This document shows positions 1 to 7,158 of a stretch of DNA of 11,299 nucleotides, one piece after another. Origin of the DNA: a bacterium. Lineage in GTDB: Bacteria; Krumholzibacteriota; Krumholzibacteriia; JACNKJ01. The stretch spans positions 1 through 11,299 of the forward strand of contig JACNKJ010000186.1 in the NCBI GenBank assembly GCA_014382085.1, given 5' to 3'. The first letter of the stretch is position 1. Each line of letters opens with the position of its first letter. Both the position numbers and the translations under genes were made by a program. The notes under the pieces are model-generated. The model was not told where the DNA came from and made no database searches. It saw only the letters and a program-made list of their open reading frames with translations.

Positions 1-957
1 CACGTCGTCGGTCATGCCGCCGCAGAAGCCGATAATCGCCTCCAAAGGCGTGCCCACGCGAAACAGCACATTGGCGGGTTTGGCGATGCCCTCGCCCGTC
101 ACCGTGGCTACGCGCTCGATAAGCGGATAGCCCTTCTCCACAGCCTCGTAGCTGGCCAGGGCGGTGGCCACGTTTTGGACCAGGCAGCCCACGTCCATGG
201 GCAAACCACCCGGCGGCACCTTGCGCCCGGTGAGCGCATAAATGAGGTGCTTCTCAGAGCCCTGGGGATACTTGGTCTCCAGCGCTTGGAATTCCAGGTC
301 GAGGTCGGCGGGACAGGCGGCCTTCATAGCGGCCAGAGCATCCATCTTGTTGTCTTCGATGCCCACGTAACCCTTGCTCACGCCCAACACCTTCATGAAC
401 AGGCCCACGCCCTCGAGAATCTCGCGGGCGCGCTCAATCATGAGTCGATGGTCGCTGGTCAGATAGGGTTCGCACTCGGCGGCGTTGAGTACGAAGGCGT
501 CGATCTTCTTTTCCTTGGGAGGGCTCAGCTTCACATGAGTAGGGAAGGTGGCTCCCCCCATGCCTACGAGACCGGCCTGCTTGAGCACGTCCTTGATGGC
601 GTCCACATCCATGCTGCGCCAGTCTCCGCGCTTTTCGATTTCTTCCGCCCAGCTATCTTCGCCGTCGGCGATGATTTCGATGGCTTCCTGCACATTTCCG
701 AAGGGATGGGGAAATGCCTTGATGGCCTTCACCTTGCCGCTGGTCGGCGCGTGTACGGGCGCGGAGACAAACCCGGCGGCCTCGGTGAGAGCCTGTCCTT
801 TTCGCACTTCCTCACTGCGGGCGACGATCACCTTGCCCGGAGCGCCCAGGTGCTGACTCACCGGCACCAGGTAGCGATCGAGCAAGGGCATGGCCTGAGT
901 CGGCGACTCTGCGGTGATCTTTTGATAACGCGGATGGATGCCGCCCTTGAATTTCAT
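1..957 (-). CDS. rnfC: RnfC, electron transport complex subunit C (3'-truncated by window edge)
   Basis: RnfC is the peripheral subunit of the Rnf ferredoxin:NAD+ oxidoreductase. It carries the NADH/flavin-binding fold and passes electrons through iron-sulfur clusters. Only the first 319 codons are present; the C-terminal CxxCxxCxxxCP cluster region lies beyond position 1. The translation starts MKFKGGIHP and contains the family signatures GMGGATFPT (residues 132-140) and NAAECEPYLTSDHR (158-171), followed by a GSEKHLIYALTGRKVPPGG stretch, all typical of RnfC. The ATG at 957-955 follows an AGGAGG (963-968) by 5 nt; that ribosome site overlaps the rnfB stop codon, so the two genes are probably translationally coupled. 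A GTG directly in front (960-958) is possible but sits only 2 nt from the site. Identification is firm; the unseen end cannot be judged. rnfD, rnfG and rnfE are expected further downstream (inference). Confidence 0.95.
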   Translation of the reverse strand, partial: MKFKGGIHPRYQKITAESPTQAMPLLDRYLVPVSQHLGAPGKVIVARSEEVRKGQALTEAAGFVSAPVHAPTSGKVKAIKAFPHPFGNVQEAIEIIADGEDSWAEEIEKRGDWRSMDVDAIKDVLKQAGLVGMGGATFPTHVKLSPPKEKKIDAFVLNAAECEPYLTSDHRLMIERAREILEGVGLFMKVLGVSKGYVGIEDNKMDALAAMKAACPADLDLEFQALETKYPQGSEKHLIYALTGRKVPPGGLPMDVGCLVQNVATALASYEAVEKGYPLIERVATVTGEGIAKPANVLFRVGTPLEAIIGFCGGMTDDV

Positions 958-962
958 CACGG

Positions 963-968
963 CCTCCT
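963..968 (-). promoter_or_regulatory. Shine-Dalgarno of rnfC overlapping the rnfB stop codon
   Basis: A perfect AGGAGG on the minus strand includes part of the rnfB TAG (969-967). It lies 5 nt before the rnfC ATG, which fixes that start and points to coupled translation. Confidence 0.8.
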
Positions 969-1779
969 AGTGCACCCTGCTCAAGGAGCTTTTCAGGTCC
1001 AGCACAACGATGGCTCCGGTGGCGCATTCATCCACCAGTGCCGGATCGAAGGGCGGATCTTCGTAGTTCACGCGAGCCAGGAAGTCTTCCACCTGGATGT
1101 GCTCCTCGCCGGCGGATTTCACGCACTTCTTGCAGCCGATGCAAGCAGCCGAGCAGGCCTTCTTGGCCGCGGCGCCCTTATCCTTGTTGCTGCAAAGCAC
1201 ATGCACCGATGCGCTTTCGGGAACGATTTGAATAAGATCTTTCGGGCAGGCCTCGGCGCACTGGCCGCAGCCGGTGCATCGTTCGGGGATTACATGGGCA
1301 ATGCCTTCAGGGGTCATTTCGATGGCGCCGAAGCTGCAGGCGCCCGCGCAGTCGCCCATGCCCAGGCAGCCGTAGGTACAGCTCTTAGGTCCGCCGCCGA
1401 GCAGCGAGGCGCTGCCACAGGAGGCCATGCCGTTGTAGCGAAAACGATCGGGGGATCGCTCGCGCGTACCCTGGCAGAGAATAAGCGCTACCTTGCGTTC
1501 TTTTTGCTCGTAGGAGAGGCCCATGACCAGGGCCACGGAAGCGGCGGAATCGGCGTCGCAAACCGGACAGCCCTCGGGAGTCGCATCGCCGCGCACCACG
1601 GCGGCGGCGAAGTCGCTACAACCGGCGTATCCGCATCCGCCGCAGTTGGCGCCGGGAAGGGTGTCGGCGATTTTCTCCTGTCGCGGATCCACTTCCACGT
1701 GGAAGACACGGGCGGCTATAGCCAGACCGAGTCCGCTGACCAGTCCAAGTCCTGCGAGCACTGCTGTGGAAAGTAGCAT
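967..1779 (-). CDS. rnfB: RnfB, iron-sulfur electron-input subunit of the Rnf complex
   Basis: RnfB (270 aa) takes electrons from reduced ferredoxin and hands them into the Rnf complex at the inner membrane. Residues about 4-24 form one N-terminal membrane helix. Next is the CGGCGYAGC cluster motif (C46, C49, C54, C71), which binds one [4Fe-4S]. A complete two-cluster ferredoxin domain follows (C134, C138, C144, C148; C168, C171, C174, C178). A second ferredoxin-like domain near the C-terminus is reduced: C213, C216, C219 and C252 remain, while the Cys expected at 223 and in the 237-249 stretch are absent. The length resembles the long RnfB of Clostridia and Bacteroidetes rather than the roughly 190-residue E. 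coli RsxB. The ATG at 1779 has an AAAGGAG (1786-1792) 6 nt upstream, overlapping the rnfA stop. The gap to rnfA is 11 nt. Identification is firm. Confidence 0.96.
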   Translation of the reverse strand: MLLSTAVLAGLGLVSGLGLAIAARVFHVEVDPRQEKIADTLPGANCGGCGYAGCSDFAAAVVRGDATPEGCPVCDADSAASVALVMGLSYEQKERKVALILCQGTRERSPDRFRYNGMASCGSASLLGGGPKSCTYGCLGMGDCAGACSFGAIEMTPEGIAHVIPERCTGCGQCAEACPKDLIQIVPESASVHVLCSNKDKGAAAKKACSAACIGCKKCVKSAGEEHIQVEDFLARVNYEDPPFDPALVDECATGAIVVLDLKSSLSRVH

Positions 1780-1790
1780 CGGCGGCTCCT

Positions 1791-2366
1791 TTACTTGACC
1801 AGGCCTGCGAATCCCATGAATCCGAGTGAGAGGATGCCCGCCGTCACCAAGGCGATAGCTGTTCCCTTGAAGGCGCGAGGTGTGTCGGCCAATTCGAGAG
1901 TCTCGCGAATTCCCGAGAAGAGCAACAGGCTGAGCGCAAAGCCCAGGGCGCTGGCCGCGCCGAAGACGGTGGTCTGAATCAGGCTATGGTCTTTTTGGAT
2001 GTTCATCACTGCCACACCCAGCACCGCACAATTGGTTGTGATCAAGGGAAGGAAGATGCCCAGAGCCTGATAGAGGCTCGGGCTGAGTTTCTGCAGGGCC
2101 AGTTCCACCAGCTGCACCATGGAAGCGATGATGAGGATGAAGACGATGGTCTGCAGGAAACCCAGGTCCTTGGGGGCGAGCACGAGATGGTAGAGCAGCC
2201 AACTTACGATGCTGGCGAGGACCATCACGAAGAGCACGGCGCCGCTCATGCCGAGGGCCGTGCTGGTTTTTTTGGAGACGCCCAGGAAGGGGCAAATGCC
2301 CAGGAAGCGCGCCAGGACCACGTTGTTGACGAGGACGGCGCTGATGACGAGTAGGATCAGATCCAT
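1791..2366 (-). CDS. rnfA: RnfA, integral membrane subunit of the Rnf complex
   Basis: RnfA (191 aa, the usual family length) is a six-helix inner-membrane subunit. With its paralogue RnfE it forms the transmembrane core that couples electron flow to Na+ or H+ movement. The sequence is hydrophobic throughout and carries the hallmark blocks NNVVLARFLGICPFLGVSKK (residues 14-33) and TTNCAVLGVA (110-119). C25 and C113 in these blocks are the conserved cysteines that, in Rnf/Nqr structures, hold an iron-sulfur centre within the membrane (family knowledge). The ATG at 2366 is preceded by AAGGGGG (2371-2377) with a 4-nt gap. It is the first gene of the visible operon, order rnfA-rnfB-rnfC. RnfE is the only close alternative, but the sequence and the place before rnfB favour RnfA. 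Confidence 0.95.
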   Translation of the reverse strand: MDLILLVISAVLVNNVVLARFLGICPFLGVSKKTSTALGMSGAVLFVMVLASIVSWLLYHLVLAPKDLGFLQTIVFILIIASMVQLVELALQKLSPSLYQALGIFLPLITTNCAVLGVAVMNIQKDHSLIQTTVFGAASALGFALSLLLFSGIRETLELADTPRAFKGTAIALVTAGILSLGFMGFAGLVK

Positions 2367-2401
2367 CGGGCCCCCTTGTGAATCATTTCACCCGAAGGCA
2401 C

Positions 2402-2430
2402 AATAAAGGCCAGGGAGCCGCCGCGTACAA
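2402..2430 (-). promoter_or_regulatory. Weak candidate promoter for the rnfABC operon
   Basis: On the minus strand, TTGTAC (2430-2425) and TTTATT (2407-2402) are separated by exactly 17 nt. They match the housekeeping -35 and -10 boxes at 3 of 6 and 4 of 6 positions. A start near 2395 would leave a leader of about 30 nt before rnfA. The match is poor and other placements are possible; it is listed because an operon start must lie in this gap. Confidence 0.22.
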
Positions 2431-2500
2431 GCTAAAATGTTAGCGGCGTTAACGATAACGTAGATTCTCGGAGATCTCTGCACTTCGCACAAGGCGTTGC

Positions 2501-2549
2501 TTAACTCTTTGGAAATCAGGCCTATTAGCTTGATTTCCAGAGGGGTTAA
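2501..2549 (+). promoter_or_regulatory. Long imperfect hairpin (21 pairs, 6-nt loop, one bulge)
   Basis: Arms 2501-2521 and 2528-2549 pair along their length around the loop 2522-2527, with only G2545 bulged. The inner 17 pairs (2505-2521 with 2528-2544) are uninterrupted. The three non-Watson-Crick pairs (2506/2543, 2509/2540, 2519/2530) are all G-T on the plus strand. They would be G.U wobbles in plus-strand RNA but A.C mismatches in minus-strand RNA. This favours a structure acting in plus-strand RNA, in the leader of the gene at 2627 or as a small RNA. Both ends carry TTAA. No T-run follows on either strand, so it does not look like an intrinsic terminator. A palindromic genomic repeat or a DNA operator are alternatives. 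Confidence 0.6.
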
Positions 2550-2551
2550 AA

Positions 2552-2567
2552 GTCCACCCGGGTGGAC
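2552..2567. promoter_or_regulatory. Perfect 16-bp palindrome, candidate operator or second leader hairpin
   Basis: GTCCACCC is followed directly by its reverse complement GGGTGGAC, with no spacer. It begins 2 nt after the long hairpin and is centred about 50 bp upstream of the start site predicted from the extended -10 box, a usual place for an activator dimer. As RNA it would form a 6-bp stem with a CCGG loop. No known regulator motif is recognised. Confidence 0.45.
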
Positions 2568-2585
2568 ACTCTAAGCACTCCATTG

Positions 2586-2622
2586 CCCTCACCTGCTATA
2601 ATCCCGATTACAATCAGGAGGG
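2586..2622 (+). promoter_or_regulatory. Possible stem masking the Shine-Dalgarno of the 2627 gene
   Basis: CCCT (2586-2589) and CCTG (2592-2595), with CA between them bulged, can pair with the Shine-Dalgarno stretch CAGGAGGG (2615-2622). This gives about 8 pairs around a 19-nt loop. If the transcript starts upstream of 2586, this could hold the ribosome site closed, together with the two hairpins before it. It conflicts with the extended -10 promoter, whose transcript would lack the left arm. Tentative. Confidence 0.25.
2594..2602 (+). promoter_or_regulatory. Extended -10 promoter for the secreted-protein gene
   Basis: TGCTATAAT is a perfect extended -10 element (TGn plus TATAAT). No -35 box lies 16-18 nt upstream, which is common for extended -10 promoters. 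Transcription would start near 2609, giving a leader of under 20 nt before the ATG at 2627. A start this close would exclude the hairpins at 2501-2567 from the transcript and make them DNA elements. A longer transcript from further upstream would include them. Confidence 0.45.
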
Positions 2623-2626
2623 GATG

Positions 2627-3274
2627 ATGAGACGCACGATGATGTTACTTTCCAAATTACCTGATATGCAAAGGTCGATTCCTCTGCTCATCGCCATCCT
2701 GCTGTATGCTTCCACCACACTTGCAAGCTGGGGCTACTCAATCTCCATTTTCGAGGAACCCGAGACCCTTGATTGCACCATACAGTGCGAAGTCGGCGAG
2801 TGGTCGACCTTCACTATCATCGCCCATAATCCAAATTGGCCCAATAGCGGGATCGTAGGCGTTGAGTTCGGTCTCAACAACTGGATCGGTGGCATCCCTG
2901 ATTTCCCTGGCGAAATAGTAATCACTTACGCCAGCGAGCTTCATCTCGGCGACCTTGGATCGTACTTCAACATGGCATGGTCGCAACCCCAGTTGGGGGA
3001 ACTGGTTGAGATCCTCCGCGTGGATTTCCGCTGTAGTAATCTGGAGTGGCTCTATCCCGGTTTCGAGATTCTTGTTCGAGAAGGAGATGAATGCGACTGC
3101 ATTCGTATTACGGATGGCGAGTTCAATTATCATGAGGCCGTTGGCACCAACGCCTTCATCAATTGCTCCGAAGGATACTTCTACATCCAGGATCCGCCAT
3201 GGGTGGGATGCTTTTGCGAGGACGAAACAAGTTCAATCGAAACAAAATGGAGTATCATCAAGTCGCTGTACTGA
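2627..3274 (+). CDS. Small secreted Cys-rich protein, function unknown
   Basis: A 215-residue protein I cannot assign to a named family. The hydrophobic stretch RSIPLLIAILLYASTTLA, about 16-33 residues in, ends in a signal-peptidase-I-like site, so it is predicted exported, with an unusually long N-terminal region before the hydrophobic core. The mature part is acidic, rich in Trp, Gly and aromatic residues, and contains eight Cys, many in close pairs (DCTIQC, DECDC, GCFC), suggesting disulfides in an oxidising compartment. The middle reads like an extracellular beta-sandwich. It ends in SSIETKWSIIKSLY, which might be a short C-terminal tag. ATG codons occur at 2624 and 2627; AGGAGG (2616-2621) is 2 nt from the first and 5 nt from the second, so 2627 is preferred. 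It stands alone on the plus strand, divergent from rnfA and convergent with the beta-helix gene. Confidence 0.75.
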   Translation: MRRTMMLLSKLPDMQRSIPLLIAILLYASTTLASWGYSISIFEEPETLDCTIQCEVGEWSTFTIIAHNPNWPNSGIVGVEFGLNNWIGGIPDFPGEIVITYASELHLGDLGSYFNMAWSQPQLGELVEILRVDFRCSNLEWLYPGFEILVREGDECDCIRITDGEFNYHEAVGTNAFINCSEGYFYIQDPPWVGCFCEDETSSIETKWSIIKSLY

Positions 3275-3357
3275 TACGGAGCCGCTACTCACCCTCAAGT
3301 GCATACAGAAGCCCCCGCCGAACTCGGCAAGAGCGTCTTCATGCTTATCCAACCATG
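3275..3357. other. Short convergent intergenic gap
   Basis: The plus-strand secreted-protein gene and the minus-strand beta-helix gene end toward each other here. The best dyad is a 4-bp GCCG/CGGC pair with a 4-nt loop near 3317-3328. No T-run follows on either strand, so no intrinsic terminator can be supported. Confidence 0.5.
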
Positions 3358-6300
3358 TCAGCGCAGCAGGGTCAGTTTTCCGATGTGACTCTCACCGGCG
3401 GCCTCGAAGCGGGTGAAATAAATGCCCGATGAAAGTTCGCGACCTTCATCATCCCTCCCATCCCAGATTACGGAGTGTCGGCCCGCATCGATGAGTTCGC
3501 CGTCGATGAATCCGCGGACGAGACGCCCCGATACGTCATAGATCGACAAGCGCACCACCGCCGCCCCCGGTAGCTCGAAACGGATATCCGTGCGAGGATT
3601 GAAAGGGTTCGGGTAATTGGGCAGCAAGGCCAGGGAACTCGGCAATTCGATGGGAACATCCACCGGATCGTAGTAGCAACCAACATTATAGGCTCCGACC
3701 AATTGGCCGCAGGGGCTGTTGGCGGGAAGACAGGGTGACAGATCTGCCGTCAGGCGATAGTTGCCCCCGATCATGTCGCAGAAAAGCGGTTCCGCGGAGA
3801 AATTCCCGTCCACAGCCTCAAACCCCAATAGCGGACCCACCCAATCACCACCTGGATTTCCGAGGATGTCGTTGCATGTTACCAGAGGTGCAAACTGTGC
3901 GGGATCACTGCAGTCGACAGCCATCCCGGAACTGCCATAGGCGACAATGAGATTTTCGATCTCAGGAGCGCAGCTGCCGTTGAAATAGAGTTGCGCTGCG
4001 GAGCCTTCTCCACCATTGCCGACGAAGGTGCAATTGGCAAATCTGGGGCTGCAGGCATTTACGCTGATAGCGCTGCCCTGACCGAAGGATTGATTGTCCG
4101 CGACCAGGGTATTGAACATGTGAGAATTGGCGTACTGGTTGAAATAGACCGCTCCCCGTTGCGCGGACTGATTGCCGATAATCCTGCTGTTGTTGATTCG
4201 AAGCATGGCGAAGGCCGCGTCTATGGCCCCAGCATTCGTGGCAGCATTGGCCTCGAAGTGGCTATCGTCGATGTAGCAATTCGCTAGCTCCACGTGCACG
4301 GCCCCACCCCAATTGGCAATGTTGCCTGTGAATTCGCATCGGTCGATATCCACGGGACTCGAACTGGCCGCAACAGCGCCACCGCTTTCAGGGCTCTCAT
4401 TGTCATTGAAATTGCAGTCGGCAAGGGTAAGTGTGGCGTCCGCAATAAAGAGAGCGCCACCATGGCCCTGACTGTCATTACCGCTGAAGCTGCTGTTCGT
4501 GATGCTAGCTGTGCTGCTCACGCAACCGATGGCACCACCGTGGCCATCGCTGCTGTTGTTTGTGAAGCCGCAGCTGTCCACATCTACCGTGGAACCAAGC
4601 ACGTAAAGGGCAGCGCCGTCGCTGCTCGCTCCATTGCCATCGAACTGGCTACGTCGCACACTGCCCTCTGAATTTGAGAAGGTAACTGTGCGGTTGAATA
4701 AATTTCCGATGAAGTTGCTGTCCTCGATATGGCAATCCGGCGAATCCGTGAATCGCACTCCCTGAATGCAGCTATTGAACTGGCAATCGCTGAGGAGCAC
4801 TGGGCCGGAGGTATTCTCGACCTCAACAGACCAACCTTCGCTGTCACTGAAGCTGCATGCTGTCGCGGTCAGACTCGCAGCAAGATCTCCATAGACATAG
4901 AAACCACCTCCGGGACCGGCAAAGGAGCAGTCGTTAGCAGTCAGCGAGCTGTTGATATTGGCGACAACAGCATCATAGGTCGTCGGTTCGAATCCGCTGA
5001 AGCTGCATTGGTTCAAACTGACATCGGAAGAGTAACAGCCGATCGCCCAGTGATCATCACTTCCGAGATTGCCGTTGATGAAATCACAATCGATAAGGCC
5101 GACAGTGCTGGATTGGATAGACATGGTCGAACGTGGGGCACCCGCAGCGGGGTAGGTACTAATCGTGCAGCCGGAATAAGTGACCGAGTTTGAGTATCCA
5201 ACATTCAATGTTGGCCCGCCCCCGGGGTCAACGATGATGCAATCCTCAATCAGGACCGCAGCGTTGCCCGCGTCCCACACATTGATGATGGCCCAATCCT
5301 GAGTGTTGGTGTTTCCTAACTGACAGCCACTCAAGGTGAGAGCGCCCAGATCCCCCGTAAAACCAACACCGTAGTAGTTGCTTGCATCGATCTGGCAGTT
5401 CGTCATGGTGAGTGTGGCGTCGCTGGAGGAAACACATTGGGAGTAGAGAATCAGATCATGATCGTAAAAGTCGGTGTCCACCGCTTCCACCATGCTACCT
5501 TGTCCCGTCGCATAGATGGCGCAACCATCTTCACCTGCGAGGTTGCCTTCGAACACCACGTCATCGAGTAAAACCTTCGAACCGTCGCTTACCAAAAGGC
5601 CGCCGCCGTAACCAGCACGACTCATGCTTGAAGTGCTTGAGGTGTAAGCTCCCCTTATCTTAAGATGCTGTATCGTGGTGCCGGCAGGTTCTCCCTCGTG
5701 CAGCCAGATTCCCCTGTGAGGATCGCCCTCAGTGCCGGCGACATCGATAATCGGCCTCAGGCTATAATCGTACAACGCGCCGAGGTGGAGTAGTTTCCCG
5801 CCGAAGTTTAGATCGCGATTGCCCGCGCCTGTGAAGATGCCGTAGTCGAGTAACACTCTTGCACCTGCAGGGGCCATGTCCAGGGCCGCTTGGATGTTGC
5901 TCAACATCGCGGAGCCATCAGATTTGACCACGTATGCCGGGGCCTCATCCAAGACCTCTCCCGCTCCCACCAGGCCGCAGCTAGGATTCTCGGCAGGGCT
6001 GCATGGCGAATCGCTGGCGATGCTGAAGTCCGACAACCAAGGGTGCACAAGTTTGGGATCCTGATTGAGGTTGCCATTGACACCCAACTGGCCGGCGATA
6101 TCGCCCGTCCAATCGCCGCCGGTATTGGCAAAGAAATCACTGCAGGAGAACTGGATGCCGGGTGCATCAAAGTGATCAAAAGCACCGCCGGCCGTATTGA
6201 AGGCGACAATGCACTTGTCCACAGTGGGCGCGGCGCCCGAATCACAGAAAATCGCTCCGCCCTGGTAGGCCTCGCAAAAGAAGAATGTGCAATTTCTTAA

Positions 6301-7158
6301 GACGGGTGCGGAGTCATTGGTGGCGAACACGGCGCCTCCGCGGTTGTAAGCCACCTCCCCACCTGAGTGATGGAAAATGCAGAATTCGAATTGGCTCAGG
6401 TCATTGTCTCCGAGAAAAAGGGAACTTCCATCCAAGGCCTGCCCACGTTGGAACTCACATCGTTCGACGAGTGCGGCACAGTCGTAGTCGAAGGAAATAT
6501 CGCCGCCGCCGTTCAGAGCGCTGTTGTCGAGGAAGTTGCAGTCGCTTATGTGAGGAGTCACCGCGGTGGCATGAATACCGCCTCCCGATCCGATGGCCGA
6601 ATTGAGTGAGATTTCACAGCTCGTGATCTCAGCCGGGCCACTGTCGTCCTCCAAAAAAATGCCGCCACCCAGTGTGGCCAGATTGTACTGAAACGTGCAG
6701 CCATCAAGGATCAGGCTACCTGCACTTGCCATATTGAGGCCACCACCATAGCTGGCCTGACAAAACATGACCCGGACATTCACGAAGACAGCGTTTCCTG
6801 AATTGATCAGTACCCCACCGCCGGCGGCTGCGTTGCAATCTTCGATCCCGATGCCTTCCATTCGAAAGCCGTCGGCGGCGATAGTGAGGCCGCGCGCTGT
6901 GCCGCCGCCGATGATGCGGGTCGGGTGCACCGATTTCCAAAGGGTGAGATCGTTCGTATTCACGACAAGGTCCACATTGCCGACGCCCATGAAGTTTCCA
7001 CCGGTCAATTCGATACTGTCGCCGGGAGCCGCGGCGTCGAAGGCAGCTTGGATGCTTGGGAAATCGCCGCTGCCGTCTGAGTTCACCTGCAAATTTGCCG
7101 CGCCAGCGGGCGAGATGAAGCTGATGAGTAGGAGAATCAGTGTGGCAAGGCGTGACAT
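3358..7158 (-). CDS. Secreted two-module right-handed beta-helix protein with C-terminal sorting domain
   Basis: A 1266-residue exported protein. Residues 1-20 form a signal peptide ending PAGA before ANLQ. Two beta-helix modules follow, about 22-400 and 408-1170. Each opens with a DGS..-IQAA(F/L)D cap and closes with a C-D(F/I)-x4-GGDW segment leading to an LVGA motif. Between them are many turns carrying GGA(I/V/L) and FxxN repeats, as in the polymorphic outer membrane protein (Chlam_PMP) and PbH1 families (NCTFxGN, CEFTGN, SFSGN). Residues about 1175-1266 form a FlgD-Ig/type IX sorting-like domain (YPNPFNP, IYDVSGRLVR, SGIYF, final GKLTLLR), which in the Bacteroidetes and relatives directs export or surface attachment. 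Such proteins usually bind or degrade polysaccharide or act as adhesins; no catalytic site is recognisable. The ATG at 7158 has GGAGG 9 nt upstream. It lies 85 bp downstream of the CHAT gene on the same strand. Confidence 0.92.
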   Translation of the reverse strand: MSRLATLILLLISFISPAGAANLQVNSDGSGDFPSIQAAFDAAAPGDSIELTGGNFMGVGNVDLVVNTNDLTLWKSVHPTRIIGGGTARGLTIAADGFRMEGIGIEDCNAAAGGGVLINSGNAVFVNVRVMFCQASYGGGLNMASAGSLILDGCTFQYNLATLGGGIFLEDDSGPAEITSCEISLNSAIGSGGGIHATAVTPHISDCNFLDNSALNGGGDISFDYDCAALVERCEFQRGQALDGSSLFLGDNDLSQFEFCIFHHSGGEVAYNRGGAVFATNDSAPVLRNCTFFFCEAYQGGAIFCDSGAAPTVDKCIVAFNTAGGAFDHFDAPGIQFSCSDFFANTGGDWTGDIAGQLGVNGNLNQDPKLVHPWLSDFSIASDSPCSPAENPSCGLVGAGEVLDEAPAYVVKSDGSAMLSNIQAALDMAPAGARVLLDYGIFTGAGNRDLNFGGKLLHLGALYDYSLRPIIDVAGTEGDPHRGIWLHEGEPAGTTIQHLKIRGAYTSSTSSMSRAGYGGGLLVSDGSKVLLDDVVFEGNLAGEDGCAIYATGQGSMVEAVDTDFYDHDLILYSQCVSSSDATLTMTNCQIDASNYYGVGFTGDLGALTLSGCQLGNTNTQDWAIINVWDAGNAAVLIEDCIIVDPGGGPTLNVGYSNSVTYSGCTISTYPAAGAPRSTMSIQSSTVGLIDCDFINGNLGSDDHWAIGCYSSDVSLNQCSFSGFEPTTYDAVVANINSSLTANDCSFAGPGGGFYVYGDLAASLTATACSFSDSEGWSVEVENTSGPVLLSDCQFNSCIQGVRFTDSPDCHIEDSNFIGNLFNRTVTFSNSEGSVRRSQFDGNGASSDGAALYVLGSTVDVDSCGFTNNSSDGHGGAIGCVSSTASITNSSFSGNDSQGHGGALFIADATLTLADCNFNDNESPESGGAVAASSSPVDIDRCEFTGNIANWGGAVHVELANCYIDDSHFEANAATNAGAIDAAFAMLRINNSRIIGNQSAQRGAVYFNQYANSHMFNTLVADNQSFGQGSAISVNACSPRFANCTFVGNGGEGSAAQLYFNGSCAPEIENLIVAYGSSGMAVDCSDPAQFAPLVTCNDILGNPGGDWVGPLLGFEAVDGNFSAEPLFCDMIGGNYRLTADLSPCLPANSPCGQLVGAYNVGCYYDPVDVPIELPSSLALLPNYPNPFNPRTDIRFELPGAAVVRLSIYDVSGRLVRGFIDGELIDAGRHSVIWDGRDDEGRELSSGIYFTRFEAAGESHIGKLTLLR

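Noticed and set aside
175..1776. A 533-codon plus-strand open frame opposite rnfB and rnfC
   Set aside because: It is exactly antisense to two confidently identified rnf genes, and its translation is a low-complexity mix of His, Ala and Gly without domains. It is a by-product of GC-rich codon use.
2481..2505. A possible sigma-54 promoter (GCAC ... TTGC) in the intergenic region
   Set aside because: The GG of the -24 box is missing and the spacing to TTGC is one base too long.
2543..2575. GGTTAAA and TCTAAG shared with the region upstream of the sigma gene, as a possible second target promoter
   Set aside because: The spacing between the two elements differs (19 versus 12 nt), so they do not form the same two-box promoter.
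3300..3357. A shared terminator between the convergent genes
   Set aside because: Only a 4-bp GC dyad exists and no T-tract follows on either strand.
3991..6300. Several plus-strand open frames of 80-154 codons opposite the beta-helix gene
   Set aside because: Their translations are repetitive Ala/Ile/Val-rich mirrors of the beta-helix repeats, with no ribosome sites or recognisable domains.
3800..7000. Apparent DNA repeats that might be a CRISPR array or tandem repeat
   Set aside because: The similarity follows the protein repeat (GGA.. and FxxN turns) and is not conserved at the base level or evenly spaced. No direct repeats with unique spacers are present.
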